Below, piece by piece: positions 17,945-26,988 of a DNA stretch of 64,000 nucleotides; the first letter of the stretch is position 1, and every line of letters starts with the position of its first letter. Location: contig CAKUEW010000002.1 in the NCBI GenBank assembly GCA_934646815.1, positions 296,106-360,105 of the forward strand, in the 5' to 3' direction. The DNA comes from an uncultured Collinsella sp. GTDB taxonomy: Bacteria; Actinomycetota; Coriobacteriia; Coriobacteriales; Coriobacteriaceae. A program made the translations under genes and the position numbers. The notes beneath the pieces are model-generated. The model did not search any database. It saw nothing but the letters and a program-made list of their open reading frames with translations, and was not told where the DNA came from.

Positions 17945-18907
17945 ATGGATCGAGAGACGCCGCGCTCCGTCATGTTTGACGACCTGCGCAAGTTCGGCGG
18001 AATCACCAATCGCGATACCGCTTGGATGCTGCTGCGCTCCACCCCTATGGCCGGTGGCAAAGCACCACGCGACCGCGTGGACGAGCGAACGTTCCTATCG
18101 CGCGAGGTTGTTCACGCCCCCGTCGAGCGTCCGCGCCCCGAGCTGTTTGCCGATATCACCCAGACGGCCCAAAACATCACCGCCCGCTTGATTTCCAACC
18201 TCGGTGGTAATGAGATGGCTCGTGCCATGGTGGCAGAGCACTATAGCGGCGAGGCTGCCGACGCCATGCGCGAGTCGCTGAGCGCCTACGGGCTCGACGA
18301 CCGCATCTACCGTAACGCCTGCGATCGCATCGCCGCGCCCGGCACCACGGCCGCCGATTGTGCACTACCGCTGGTCACGCTGTTTGTGGCGTGCGGTTGC
18401 CTATGCGATCCGCAAGCCGCCGTGCAGGTGACCGAGACGCTCATCGCCGACAAGATGGGCGGGCACTTCTCCACCACCGAGCTCAGCGTAGGCGAAGGCT
18501 TTACCGCCGCCGTCGAGCCCGAGGTCAAGCATGCCGAGCGCCTGGGCCTTATCCGCATTGTGGGTAACGCCGCCAAGCCTCCGCTGTACCCGCTCAACGA
18601 GGGCGAGGGCGGCACCGTAATCGGTTCACTCGCCACGGGCACCGGTGCCATCACCGATGTCGACCGCGATGTCTCGCGCCGACATGCACGCGTTTTTGCC
18701 AAGGACGGTTACTGGTACGTTCAGGGTCTGGGTTCCACCAACGGCACCGTGCTCATCTCGGGCGCGGATATGTCCCAGCACGTGGTCGAGCCGCCGCGCC
18801 ATACACGCAGACCCGGCGTCGAATACCCGCCCGTTCCCCTGTGGCACAGCGACACTATTTGTTTGGGTGCCACGACCCGTTTTTTGGTTATGAAACTCGC
18901 AATTTAG
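17945..18907 (+). CDS. FHA-domain protein
   Basis: The 320-residue protein starts at an ATG with AAGGAGAG seven bases ahead. Residues 1-210 are mostly helical and unrecognised. From about 213 an FHA domain follows with VIGSLATG, VSRRHARVF and STNGTVLI, so the Ser, Arg, His and Asn-Gly positions that bind phosphothreonine are kept. It lies between the two rightward kinases, 118 bp after the first and 96 bp before the second, and should read phosphorylation by one or both. No membrane helix is seen. Confidence 0.88.
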   Translation: MDRETPRSVMFDDLRKFGGITNRDTAWMLLRSTPMAGGKAPRDRVDERTFLSREVVHAPVERPRPELFADITQTAQNITARLISNLGGNEMARAMVAEHYSGEAADAMRESLSAYGLDDRIYRNACDRIAAPGTTAADCALPLVTLFVACGCLCDPQAAVQVTETLIADKMGGHFSTTELSVGEGFTAAVEPEVKHAERLGLIRIVGNAAKPPLYPLNEGEGGTVIGSLATGTGAITDVDRDVSRRHARVFAKDGYWYVQGLGSTNGTVLISGADMSQHVVEPPRHTRRPGVEYPPVPLWHSDTICLGATTRFLVMKLAI

Positions 18908-18909
18908 CA

Positions 18910-18945
18910 TTGTGCCCGGCGCCGTACGTGGCGTACCGGGCACAA
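18910..18945 (+). terminator. Hairpin after the FHA gene
   Basis: TTGTGCCCGG and CCGGGCACAA form a 10-bp stem just after the stop. A T run is lacking, so termination may be weak or the hairpin may only stabilise the message before the downstream kinase. Confidence 0.4.
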
Positions 18946-19003
18946 CGTCTATTTGGTAAGAAGCGGTGCGCCCGCGCCCGCGACACCACAAGGTAAGGTC
19001 ACC

Positions 19004-21103
19004 ATGGCAGATACCACCCCGCAGTCCGATTCGATGACAGTTCTCTTTCAGCTTGAATCGTTCGACACCGCCGCCCCCGTCAATCCCGCCGACGAGGAGC
19101 TCGCCAAGCGCCGCTTTATGACGCTCATCGTCACGGCCGATCGTTCGTCGCATGGCAACACGGGCCTTGTGCTGCCGGCGCATAACACCTCAAACGAGCG
19201 ATTCGCCGTCAAAGTGCTCGCGGACAACACGCTCGCGCGCGCGCTGAGCACCAACACGCCGTCGCGCACAGCGGACGAATCCGCTATGCACCTGGCAAAC
19301 ACCGCCGCGCTCTTTGAGGAATACCGAAACCTCTGCCGCGTGTCGCACTTGCGTGGGTTTCCCCGCGTCTATGGCTATGGCACGTGCCAGGGCGAACCGC
19401 TCATCCTTATGGAGTGGATCGAGGGCACGTCGCTCGACAAAGCAGTTAGTATGCTGCCACATGATGGCGAGGGCGTGACTTGTGCCGCCACTGCATCGGT
19501 AGGCTGCGCTGTGCTGGGTACGCTGTTGTCGACCCAAAACCTCGAGACGCCGCTTGTACACCGCGACCTGTCGCCCGCGAACATCATGTTCCGCACCAAC
19601 GAACTTGGCATCGACGAGCAAGTGCAGACGCTGGCGTTTAAGCCATGTCTGGTCGATATGGGCTCCTCGGTCCCGGCCCTGGGCGGCGACACGCTCACGC
19701 AGCGCGCCGACATTTGGCGCTATGCCACGCCGGCATACGCTGCGCCCGAAATGCTCACCCGCGATATTCCCAACATTGCCGAGCTGCGCCGCTCGTCCGC
19801 CGTCGACGTGTACGCCATCGCGAGCATCCTCTACGAGCTCTATAGTGGGCACACCCCCTTTAGGGCTGCCAGGCACCAAGCTCATGGGGTCTACTCATAC
19901 TACCTGCTCAAGACGCAAAACGAACCCGAGCCGCTCGTTGCCCACAAGGGTGACGACCAGGCTTTTGCCGACCTTATCATGTCGTGTCTCGCGACCGACC
20001 AGACATCGCGCCCCAGCGAGCGCGAGTTCTACGAGGGCTTGCTGGCATTCGCCCCCGACCTGGGCGAATCGGCCGTGAGCACGCCGGGGCTCTCCAACCA
20101 GCCCATCAACATCGACGCCGGTGCGCACCTTAAGGTCGATGTCGCTGGTGACCGTGCCCGGGCGCTTTTGGAGCAGGCCCGTCGCGATGCCATGACCCGT
20201 CGCCGGTTTATTATCGGCGGCATCGCTGCGGCCGGCGTGGCACTTGGCGTGGCAGGCGCGCTCACCCACGGCTTTGGCATCCCCGACCACCTCGACGGCA
20301 TCCGCGGGTCGCTTAACGACTACACCTGGGACCAGCTGCAGGAGATCTCACTTAAGATCAAGGCCGCGAATAACAAGGCCGCGGCGCGCGACATTGCCAA
20401 GCGGTATCACCTGCTCGACGACAACGGACATATCCCCTATCCGTGCACCAAGCGCGTGCAACTCACCAACGGACTCGAGGTTGGTGCCCAGCTTGTGGGC
20501 ATCCGTCACGACGAGCTTGTCGATGGAACGGGTTTTGCCGGCCTGTCGTTCATCTTCGACGCGGGCATTGCCGAGCGCGATGCCGCAGATGAGCCGCCCA
20601 GTGCCGGTTGGGCCGATTGCGAGCTGCGGGCATGGCTCTACACCGATGGCCTTAAGCTGCTACCCAACGATCTGCGCGCGATGATCAACTCCGTCAAGAA
20701 GACCTCGAACAACGTCGGCGCTGCCAGAAGCGCCTCGTGTCTGAGTGAGCTTCCCGCGACCCTCTGGCTGCCCGCCATGGTTGAGCTCTGCGGCGTGCAG
20801 CCGCCCGAGTCATTCTCCGAGGATTGCCATTATCTGGCCGACATCTACAACGGCGAAGGCAAGGAGTACCAGCTGTTCCGCGAGCTCAAGGTGAGTCCGT
20901 ACTCCACCAACTCGACCATGGTACGCCAGTGGAAGGGCAAGGACACCTGCTGGTGGGAGCGAACGGTGAGCCCCGATACGTCGGAAACCGAAGGCACGCT
21001 CTACATCAATCGCGTGGGCTACGACGGCGACGTCTTTATGTACGCCACGCCTGCAAGCAAGCCAAGCAAGCGGACCTGCGTGATCCCCGGGTTCTGTATT
21101 TAG
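19004..21103 (+). CDS. Transmembrane Ser/Thr kinase with C-terminal DUF6273-type domain
   Basis: The start MADTTPQSDS at 19004 has AAGGTAAGG ahead; the longer reading is not supported. The 699-residue protein is a close paralogue of the WG-repeat kinase in its N-terminal half: K70 (FAVKVL), HRDLSPAN (186-193), DMG (218-220) instead of DFG, and AYAAPEM (244-250). TRRRFIIGG (398-406) immediately precedes a hydrophobic helix, again a twin-arginine-like junction. The C-terminal 260 residues contain WADCELRAWLYTDGLKLLP and a Y-C-S/N-rich end typical of DUF6273 surface domains. The two paralogues thus share a kinase and differ in the outer domain. Confidence 0.9.
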   Translation: MADTTPQSDSMTVLFQLESFDTAAPVNPADEELAKRRFMTLIVTADRSSHGNTGLVLPAHNTSNERFAVKVLADNTLARALSTNTPSRTADESAMHLANTAALFEEYRNLCRVSHLRGFPRVYGYGTCQGEPLILMEWIEGTSLDKAVSMLPHDGEGVTCAATASVGCAVLGTLLSTQNLETPLVHRDLSPANIMFRTNELGIDEQVQTLAFKPCLVDMGSSVPALGGDTLTQRADIWRYATPAYAAPEMLTRDIPNIAELRRSSAVDVYAIASILYELYSGHTPFRAARHQAHGVYSYYLLKTQNEPEPLVAHKGDDQAFADLIMSCLATDQTSRPSEREFYEGLLAFAPDLGESAVSTPGLSNQPINIDAGAHLKVDVAGDRARALLEQARRDAMTRRRFIIGGIAAAGVALGVAGALTHGFGIPDHLDGIRGSLNDYTWDQLQEISLKIKAANNKAAARDIAKRYHLLDDNGHIPYPCTKRVQLTNGLEVGAQLVGIRHDELVDGTGFAGLSFIFDAGIAERDAADEPPSAGWADCELRAWLYTDGLKLLPNDLRAMINSVKKTSNNVGAARSASCLSELPATLWLPAMVELCGVQPPESFSEDCHYLADIYNGEGKEYQLFRELKVSPYSTNSTMVRQWKGKDTCWWERTVSPDTSETEGTLYINRVGYDGDVFMYATPASKPSKRTCVIPGFCI

Positions 21104-21150
21104 GGGACGGGAGCTGCGCGGGGCCGGGCTGGGTTGCCTGCCCCCGCGCT

Positions 21151-21530
21151 TGTCCTGATCTGTAACAAGTAGAGCTTATTTTCCCTGCTAGTTGTTACAG
21201 ATTGAGACGTTGAGGTTTCACCCGTTCGTTTGTCTCGATCTGTAACATCCAGAGTCCGAAAACAGGTCCAGATGTTACAGATCAGGACGTTTGAGCTGAC
21301 CCCGGATAGTTTGTCTCGATCTGTAACAAAAACTCGGCAAAACGGAACCTGGATGTTACAGATTGAGACGTTAAGTTGTGGCTCGACAGTTTGTCTCGAT
21401 CTGTAACATCTACTCGTCAAAACAGGGCCCAGTTGTTACAGATTGAGACATTGAGCTGCGGCTCGAAACGTTTGTCTTGATCTGTAACAACTAGGACCCG
21501 AAAACCCCGCTAGATGTTACAGATTGAGAT
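21151..21530. repeat. Palindrome array 1: five 58-bp units at 80-81 bp spacing
   Basis: This array fills most of the 580-bp gap between the kinase and copA. Units lie at 21151-21208, 21231-21288, 21312-21369, 21392-21449 and 21473-21530. Each has an 18-base left arm of the form TGTCTCGATCTGTAACA and a right arm of the form TGTTACAGATTGAGAC around a 24-25 base centre that often contains AAAAC. Gaps of 22-24 bases separate units. The rest of the gap holds the copA promoter. Confidence 0.95.
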
Positions 21531-21604
21531 GTTTGGCTGGGACGGTCCGCTGCCCCGGCAGCCGGCCCCTTCTGTAACGAAATGTCATACAATTCGATAC
21601 CCAC

Positions 21605-21635
21605 TGGACACCCCCAGGGGGTATGGGTGTATAGT
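21605..21635 (+). promoter_or_regulatory. copA promoter with CsoR-type operator in the spacer
   Basis: TGGACA (21605) and TATAGT (21630) form a -35/-10 pair with 19-bp spacing. The spacer contains ACCCCCAGGGGGTAT, a G/C-rich dyad typical of CsoR operators. A CsoR gene lies at the end of the same module, so copper-released repression of copA-copZ-csoR is likely. Confidence 0.65.
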
Positions 21636-21682
21636 ATCGGCAGGTTAACATTTCCGACATTACGTCACAGAAAGGGGAAGCC

Positions 21683-24025
21683 ATGGCTCAAGATAAGTTT
21701 GACGTGGGTGGCATGACGTGCGCCGCCTGCCAAGCACACGTTGACCGCGCCGTCAGCAAACTCGACGGCGTCCAAAGCGTCGCGGTCAACCTGCTCGCCG
21801 GCTCTATGCTGGTCGACTACGATCCCGCGCAGGTCACGCCCGACGACATCTGCACCGCCGTCGACCGCGCGGGTTACTCGGCATCGCCCGTCAGCGCGGG
21901 CACCGAAGCCGTCCCAGGCGGCAGCACGCAAGCCAGGTCCGGCGCCGCCCATATGGAGTCGCCCACCAAAAAGCTGGAGGTCGCTGCCTCCGCCATGCGC
22001 ACCCGCCTCATCATCTCAATCATCTTCCTCGTCCCGCTGTTCTACATAGGCATGGGGCACATGCTCGGCTGGCCGCTGCCCGGCATCTTCACCGACCACA
22101 CCCACAGCATGACGCTCGCGCTCACCGAGCTCGTCCTGCTCATCCCCATCGTCTACGTCAACGACGCATACTTTATCAATGGGTTTAAGTCGCTGGTCCA
22201 CGGCGCGCCCACCATGGACGCCCTCATCGCCGTCGGTGCCACGGCCTCCATCGCTTGGTCGCTCTACGCCATGTTTATCATGGCCGACCAGCTGGCCGCG
22301 GGACAGGTCCACGAGGCCATGATGACGAGTATGGACAACCTGTATTTTGAGAGCGCGGGCACCATTTTGGCGCTGGTCACCGTGGGCAAGTACCTCGAGA
22401 CGCGCAGCAAGTCTAAGACCGGCGGTGCGATCGAGGCGCTGATCGACCTGGCCCCCAAAACCGCGACCGTCGTGGCCGAGGACGGTACCGAGACCACCGT
22501 CGACGTCGATGCAATTGTCGCCGGGCAGACCGTGCGCGTGCGCCCCGGCGAGTCCATCCCCGTCGATGGCGTGGTGCTCGAGGGAAGCTCGGCTGTGGAT
22601 GAGAGCGCGCTGACCGGCGAGTCCATCCCCGTGGAAAAGGAGCCCGGCGCCACGGTGGGCGCGGGCACTATCAACCGCACCGGTTCGTTTACCTTCCGCG
22701 CCACGCGTGTGGGTACCGATACGTCGCTCGCCAAGATTATCCGGCTCGTCGAGGACGCCAACGCCACCAAGGCGCCCATCGCCCGCCTGGCCGACAAGGT
22801 CGCCGGCGTGTTTGTGCCCGTGGTGTTTGTGATCTCGGCCGTGACCTTTGCGGCGTGGATGGCGCTGACCGGAAGCGCGAGCGAGGCGCTCACCTCCGCC
22901 GTCGCCGTGCTGGTGATCAGCTGCCCGTGCGCGCTGGGGCTGGCCACGCCCGTCGCCATTATGGTGGGCACCGGCAAGGGCGCCGAGATGGGCATTCTGT
23001 TTAAGAGCGCCGAGGCGCTGGAGAACCTGCGCAGCGTGGGCACCGTGGTACTCGACAAGACGGGCACCGTCACCCGCGGCAAGCCGGCTGTGACCGATAT
23101 CGTGGTGGCGACGCGCGCCGACGGGACGCCCACCATGAGCGAGAAGGCGCTGCTCAAGCTTGCCGCCGCGCTGGAGCGCCAAAGTGAGCATCCGCTGGCC
23201 GAGGCGATTATGGACGAGTGCGAGACACGCGGAATCGTCGCGCGCATGGTCGAGGACTTTTCCGCCGTGCCCGGTCGCGGCGTTACGGCGCGCGAGGGGC
23301 AAAATGCCATCGCCGCCGGCAACGTGCGCCTGATGGACGAACTGGGGGTTACCGTACCTGCGGGCCTTGCCGAGCAATTTGCCGCCGAGGGCAAGACGCC
23401 GCTGTTCTTTGCCAAGAACGGCGAGCTTGCCGGCACCATCGCCGTGGCAGACGAGGTCAAGGAGACGAGTGCCGGAGCTATCGCCGCGCTGCGCTCGCTC
23501 GGCGTCGACGTGCGCATGCTCACCGGCGACAACCGCGTGACGGCCGAGGCCATCGCCCGCCGCGTGGGGCTGAGCCGCGAACAGGTTATCGCCGACGTTC
23601 TGCCCGCCGACAAAGAACGCCACGTGCGCGAGCTGCAGGAAGCGGGCAGCAAGGTCGCCATGGTGGGCGACGGCATCAACGACTCCCCCGCCCTGGCGCG
23701 CGCCGACGTGGGCCTTGCCATCGGCACCGGTGCCGATATCGCCAAGGAGGGTGCCGACGTGGTGCTCATGCGCAGCGACCTTATGGACGTCGCGCACGCC
23801 ATCGAGCTCTCGCGCGCCACGATCCGCAACATCAAGCAGGACCTGTTCTGGGCGCTGTTCTACAACGGCATCGGCATTCCGCTGGCAGCGGGCGTGTTCT
23901 TCCCCCTCACCGGGTGGCAGCTTTCGCCGATGTTCGGCGCCGCCGCCATGAGCCTGTCGAGCGTCTGCGTGGTGTCCAACGCCCTGCGCCTGCGCACCTT
24001 TAAGCCATCAGTTGCGGTGAAATAG
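21683..24025 (+). CDS. copA: Copper-exporting P1B-type ATPase
   Basis: The 780-residue protein exports Cu(I) across the membrane using ATP. It has one N-terminal HMA domain with MTCAAC (11-16), the membrane metal site CPC (414-416), the phosphorylated aspartate in DKTGT (458-462), TGDN, and the hinge GDGIND (about 662-667). Eight membrane helices are expected. AAAGGGGAAG precedes the ATG. The last codons and the stop lie inside a dispersed palindromic repeat (24010-24076), so the C-terminal SVAVK is repeat-derived. It is followed by copZ and csoR. The CPC motif and the neighbours favour Cu(I)/Ag(I) over Zn or Cd. Confidence 0.96.
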   Translation: MAQDKFDVGGMTCAACQAHVDRAVSKLDGVQSVAVNLLAGSMLVDYDPAQVTPDDICTAVDRAGYSASPVSAGTEAVPGGSTQARSGAAHMESPTKKLEVAASAMRTRLIISIIFLVPLFYIGMGHMLGWPLPGIFTDHTHSMTLALTELVLLIPIVYVNDAYFINGFKSLVHGAPTMDALIAVGATASIAWSLYAMFIMADQLAAGQVHEAMMTSMDNLYFESAGTILALVTVGKYLETRSKSKTGGAIEALIDLAPKTATVVAEDGTETTVDVDAIVAGQTVRVRPGESIPVDGVVLEGSSAVDESALTGESIPVEKEPGATVGAGTINRTGSFTFRATRVGTDTSLAKIIRLVEDANATKAPIARLADKVAGVFVPVVFVISAVTFAAWMALTGSASEALTSAVAVLVISCPCALGLATPVAIMVGTGKGAEMGILFKSAEALENLRSVGTVVLDKTGTVTRGKPAVTDIVVATRADGTPTMSEKALLKLAAALERQSEHPLAEAIMDECETRGIVARMVEDFSAVPGRGVTAREGQNAIAAGNVRLMDELGVTVPAGLAEQFAAEGKTPLFFAKNGELAGTIAVADEVKETSAGAIAALRSLGVDVRMLTGDNRVTAEAIARRVGLSREQVIADVLPADKERHVRELQEAGSKVAMVGDGINDSPALARADVGLAIGTGADIAKEGADVVLMRSDLMDVAHAIELSRATIRNIKQDLFWALFYNGIGIPLAAGVFFPLTGWQLSPMFGAAAMSLSSVCVVSNALRLRTFKPSVAVK

Positions 24026-24076
24026 GGCGTAATATGCTGAGTTAAACCGTTATTTAGTCCGTATTCCACCGCAACT
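24010..24076. repeat. Dispersed hairpin, GTTGCGGTGAAATA family, copy 1
   Basis: Arms AGTTGCGGTGAAATAGGGCG and the near-complement ending CCACCGCAACT enclose about 27 bases. The left arm supplies the last codons and the TAG stop of copA. Related copies lie at 24346, 54142 and 63284. Confidence 0.9.
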
Positions 24077-24104
24077 TTAGGTATTCAACGTAAAGGAGAC
24101 CATC

Positions 24105-24326
24105 ATGAACTACACGATTCAGACTTCGGGGCTTATGTGCGGCCACTGCGACGCTACTGTTGAGACGGCGCTGCTCAACGTTGCCGGCGTGACCGATGCC
24201 GATGCCGATCACGAGACCCAGACCGTCCAGGTTGAGTGCGCCGATACCGTAACCGCCGACGAGCTCGCCGCCGCCGTCGAGGCCGCGGGCGAAAAGTTCC
24301 ACGCCCTGTCCGTGACCGCCGCGTAG
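24105..24326 (+). CDS. copZ: Copper chaperone, HMA domain
   Basis: The 73-residue protein is a single HMA domain with the Cu(I)-binding loop MCGHC (11-15). It should collect cytosolic copper and deliver it to CopA or to CsoR. AAAGGAGAC is placed correctly before the ATG. It lies between copA and csoR with hairpin repeats on both sides, which may set the relative expression of the three genes. Confidence 0.93.
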   Translation: MNYTIQTSGLMCGHCDATVETALLNVAGVTDADADHETQTVQVECADTVTADELAAAVEAAGEKFHALSVTAA

Positions 24327-24345
24327 TAGGCATCATTCAGCCAGC

Positions 24346-24430
24346 CCCTCCCTCAGTTGCGGTGAAATACGGACTGTTGGAAGGCTTAAAGCCACCAAAC
24401 AGTCCCTATTTCACCGCAACTGAGGGAGGG
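24346..24430. repeat. Dispersed hairpin, GTTGCGGTGAAATA family, copy 2
   Basis: Arms begin CCCTCCCTCAGTTGCGG and end with the complement; the match spans more than 30 bp with one bulge. It lies between copZ and csoR. Confidence 0.92.
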
Positions 24431-24463
24431 ATCCGGAAATTCGACCAGAAACGAGGACCCGCC

Positions 24464-24736
24464 ATGATGGCAGACCACAAATCGGTGACCCGCATGCTCA
24501 AGACCGCACGCGGCCAGATTGACGGCATCCTGAGGATGGTCGACGAGGACCGCTACTGCGTCGACATTTCCACACAGCTTATGGCCACACAGGCACTCAT
24601 CGCGCGCATTAACGCCGATGTGCTGAAGGCGCACATCGAGGGCTGCGTTGCCTCGGCCATCGAATCGGGCGACGAGGACCTCAAAGCCGCCAAAATCGCC
24701 GAAGTCGAGCGAATCGTCGACAAGCTTGTCAAGTAG
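24464..24736 (+). CDS. csoR: CsoR-family copper-sensing repressor
   Basis: The start MMADHKSVTRML gives 90 residues, the usual CsoR length. The Cu(I) ligands C32, H57 and C61 (C...H-x3-C) are present, and the helical fold with R-x-x-G-Q-I-D-G near residues 15-21 is typical. It should repress copA from the G/C dyad at 21610 and release on Cu(I) binding. A longer in-frame reading from 24236 crosses copZ and the hairpin and is rejected. Confidence 0.93.
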   Translation: MMADHKSVTRMLKTARGQIDGILRMVDEDRYCVDISTQLMATQALIARINADVLKAHIEGCVASAIESGDEDLKAAKIAEVERIVDKLVK

Positions 24737-24737
24737 C

Positions 24738-24802
24738 TGGTGCATTGGGGACAGGTTACTTTGCACCACGTTGGTGCGAATTAACCTGACACCCATGCAC
24801 CA
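24738..24802. repeat. 65-bp hairpin, TGGTGCA family
   Basis: TGGTGCATTGGGGACAGGTT on the left is matched by a right arm ending CCCATGCACCA, with an inner GCACCA/TGGTGC dyad at the centre. It follows csoR directly. A 65-bp copy of the same family lies at 38835-38899. Confidence 0.85.
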
Positions 24803-24848
24803 AATGGGGTATAAAGGCGTGCAACATATCGAACGAAAGGCTATTTGC

Positions 24849-25322
24849 ATGGATAACTTTATGAAGGGTCGCAACGGCGCCGACGAGCTCACCATCGTGT
24901 TGGGTTTCACAGGAATTATTTTCGCGATGATCGGATCGATGGCCCAAATCCAGTGGCTCAGCTGGATCGCCATCGCCGTTATCGTGCTCGGCGTGCTGCG
25001 CGGCCTGTCCAAAAACATCGACGCCCGCCGCAAGGAAAACGAGTCCTTTGTCGCCGCCACTGCTAACGTGCCCTGCCTGGGCAAGTTCGTCGCCAGCTTG
25101 GGCGGCGGCGCTGCAGCGGCCAACGCCTCGCGCGCGGCCGGTGCCAGCAAGGAAGACTTTGAGCGCGCCAAGCGCACGGCCAAAAAGATGTGGAAGGGCC
25201 GCAAGACCACGGCATACCTCAAGTGCCCCAACTGCGGCCAGATGCTGTCTGTCCCCAAAGGCAAGGGCAAGATCCGCGTCACCTGCCCCAAATGCCACGC
25301 CAAGATGGAAACCCGCTCCTAG
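24849..25322 (+). CDS. Small membrane protein with C-terminal zinc ribbon
   Basis: The start MDNFMKGRNG at 24849 has GAAAGG eight bases ahead; the longer reading is not supported. The 157-residue protein has two transmembrane helices (about residues 14-31 and 37-55), a cytoplasmic stretch, and a C-terminal ribbon CPNCGQML...CPKCHAKM. The protein is widespread in form but I assign no function. It is convergent with the amidohydrolase and shares a bidirectional terminator with it. Confidence 0.82.
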   Translation: MDNFMKGRNGADELTIVLGFTGIIFAMIGSMAQIQWLSWIAIAVIVLGVLRGLSKNIDARRKENESFVAATANVPCLGKFVASLGGGAAAANASRAAGASKEDFERAKRTAKKMWKGRKTTAYLKCPNCGQMLSVPKGKGKIRVTCPKCHAKMETRS

Positions 25323-25381
25323 CATCCCATGGAACAAAATCATCGGCAGTGTTTGTCCCAAATCTGAAGTATTTGTTCGAT

Positions 25382-25420
25382 AAAAAGGCCGAGGCCCTGC
25401 ACTGGGGCCTCGGCCTTTTT
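25382..25420. terminator. Bidirectional terminator
   Basis: AAAAAGGCCGAGGCCC and GGGGCCTCGGCCTTTTT form a strong stem with T runs on both strands. It stands between convergent genes ending at 25322 and 25470. Confidence 0.88.
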
Positions 25421-25436
25421 GCATGCGGCAACGGAA

Positions 25437-25465
25437 TGTGACAAAGGGACTGTCCCTTTGTCACA
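25437..25465. repeat. 29-bp perfect palindrome
   Basis: TGTGACAAAGGGA and TCCCTTTGTCACA are perfect inverted arms around three bases, directly before the amidohydrolase stop. It may be a small member of the dispersed hairpins. Confidence 0.7.
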
Positions 25466-25469
25466 TCTC

Positions 25470-26840
25470 CTACGCCACGCCGTCGCGGGCAAGCTCCTCG
25501 GCAAGAGACTCAGCAGGCATGGCCATAATCGCGTCGAGCTCGGCATCCACCTCGGGAATATGCTTCACCTGCAGCTTGCGCACCAGGGCGCCACGGCACA
25601 TAACGTGGACGGGTTTGCGCAGTGCCGCCAAATCCTCTAGCGGATTCTCGCATGTCACCAAGATATCAGCAGCCTTGTCGCACGCAATCGTGCCGGTCTC
25701 GCCGCCCAGGCCCAGCAGCTCGGCGTTAACCTGCGTCGCCGTGTGCAGCGCAAAGGCATTGCTCACGCCCACGTACTTGGCAAAGTAGGCCACCTCGCGC
25801 CACATGTCATACTGCGTCACAAACGGGCAACTCGAATCCGTGCCCAAACCCACCTTAACACCCGCCTCCAGCGCGGCGCGGGCGCTCTCGATGATGCCCG
25901 AGCACACAATGTCGCCGTTCTTCTTTTGCGTATCGGTCGAATGGGTCTTCTGGGGATCGAGCAGCACAAACGGCAGCGCGGGGCTAATGGTGCAGGTCAC
26001 GCTGGGCGCGCGGCCCTCGAGCTGCGTACCGGCGGCACCACGGTACAGCTCCAGGATCTCGGGCGTTAACGGAGCGCCGTGCTCGATCGTGTCGACGCCG
26101 GCCTGGAGCGCGACTCTCACGCCCTCGGTGCTCTCGACGTGGGCCATAACCGGTAGCCCCACTTCGTGTGCCGCCCTGCATGCCGCCGCGGCAACCTCCA
26201 CCGGCATGCGCAGCACACCCGGCTCGCCCACCTCGGTCGCGTCGAACACGCCACCCGTCACGAACAACTTAATGACGTCGGCACCACGCGCATACAGGTC
26301 GCGCACCTGCTCGGCTGCCTCGGCGGGACTGTTGGCTACCTGCGCGAACAGGCCCGCGCCATGGCCGCCCGGCACCGTAACGCCCGTTCCCGGCGCCACC
26401 AGGCGCGGGCCCTGATACTTGCCGGCGTCGATGGCGTCGCGTACGGCAATGTCGGCAAACAGCGGGTCGCCCGCACCGCGCACCGTGGTCACGCCGCTTG
26501 CCAGCTGCTGCTGGGCGCTGCCCTTGAGGATATGACGGACGATGGCGCGGCCCACGGGGTTGTCGAGCTTCTTCATGAGCGCGCCCGCATCGCCCGCCGA
26601 GACCGGCTTGCCCGAACCGCACAGATGCACGTGCATGTTGATGAGGCCCGGCATGAGATACGCGCCTGCCAGGTCGATGACCTCGGCACCCGCCGGCGCC
26701 TGTGCCACGGCACTCGGGCCAATCCAGGTGATGACGCCGCGCTCAACAGCCACGGCCATATCGGGCTGCGGCTCCATATGCTCCGAACCATCCAGAACGG
26801 TCGCATTGATAAACAACGTGGAACGATCGGCAGACGCCAT
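25470..26840 (-). CDS. Metal-dependent amidohydrolase, imidazolonepropionase-like
   Basis: The start MASADRSTLF at 26840 has GGAGGAG nine bases ahead and is preferred to the upstream start at 26873. The 456-residue protein belongs to the amidohydrolase superfamily: metal-binding HVH in LINMHVHLCG, later histidines in VMAHVE and IEHGAPL, and the metal aspartate in GLGTDSSCPF. Such enzymes hydrolyse cyclic amides, often prolidase-like or imidazolonepropionase-like. No histidine-degradation genes are nearby, so the substrate is open. There is no signal peptide; it is cytoplasmic. Confidence 0.88.
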   Translation of the reverse strand: MASADRSTLFINATVLDGSEHMEPQPDMAVAVERGVITWIGPSAVAQAPAGAEVIDLAGAYLMPGLINMHVHLCGSGKPVSAGDAGALMKKLDNPVGRAIVRHILKGSAQQQLASGVTTVRGAGDPLFADIAVRDAIDAGKYQGPRLVAPGTGVTVPGGHGAGLFAQVANSPAEAAEQVRDLYARGADVIKLFVTGGVFDATEVGEPGVLRMPVEVAAAACRAAHEVGLPVMAHVESTEGVRVALQAGVDTIEHGAPLTPEILELYRGAAGTQLEGRAPSVTCTISPALPFVLLDPQKTHSTDTQKKNGDIVCSGIIESARAALEAGVKVGLGTDSSCPFVTQYDMWREVAYFAKYVGVSNAFALHTATQVNAELLGLGGETGTIACDKAADILVTCENPLEDLAALRKPVHVMCRGALVRKLQVKHIPEVDAELDAIMAMPAESLAEELARDGVA

Positions 26841-26988
26841 ATCGGGCTCCTCCCCCTCAAAAAACTTCAACATTTGTCCATTATCACCTAATGTAGCGAA
26901 CTAAAGTCGAACATATCGGTTAACGGAGGAAAGACGGGCGCGAACCAGGCAGAGCCGAGCAGTTTCAGCGGCCCATGCGCCAGGCAAA

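Noticed and set aside
15109..18060. 983-codon ORF on the minus strand
   Set aside because: It is antisense to the WG-repeat kinase; the translation is His/Gly/Arg-rich without recognisable motifs.
21151..21530. CRISPR array
   Set aside because: Period and spacing are regular, but repeats are long palindromes with variable sequence, the centres and gaps are partly conserved between arrays, spacers are not unique, and no cas gene is in the window.
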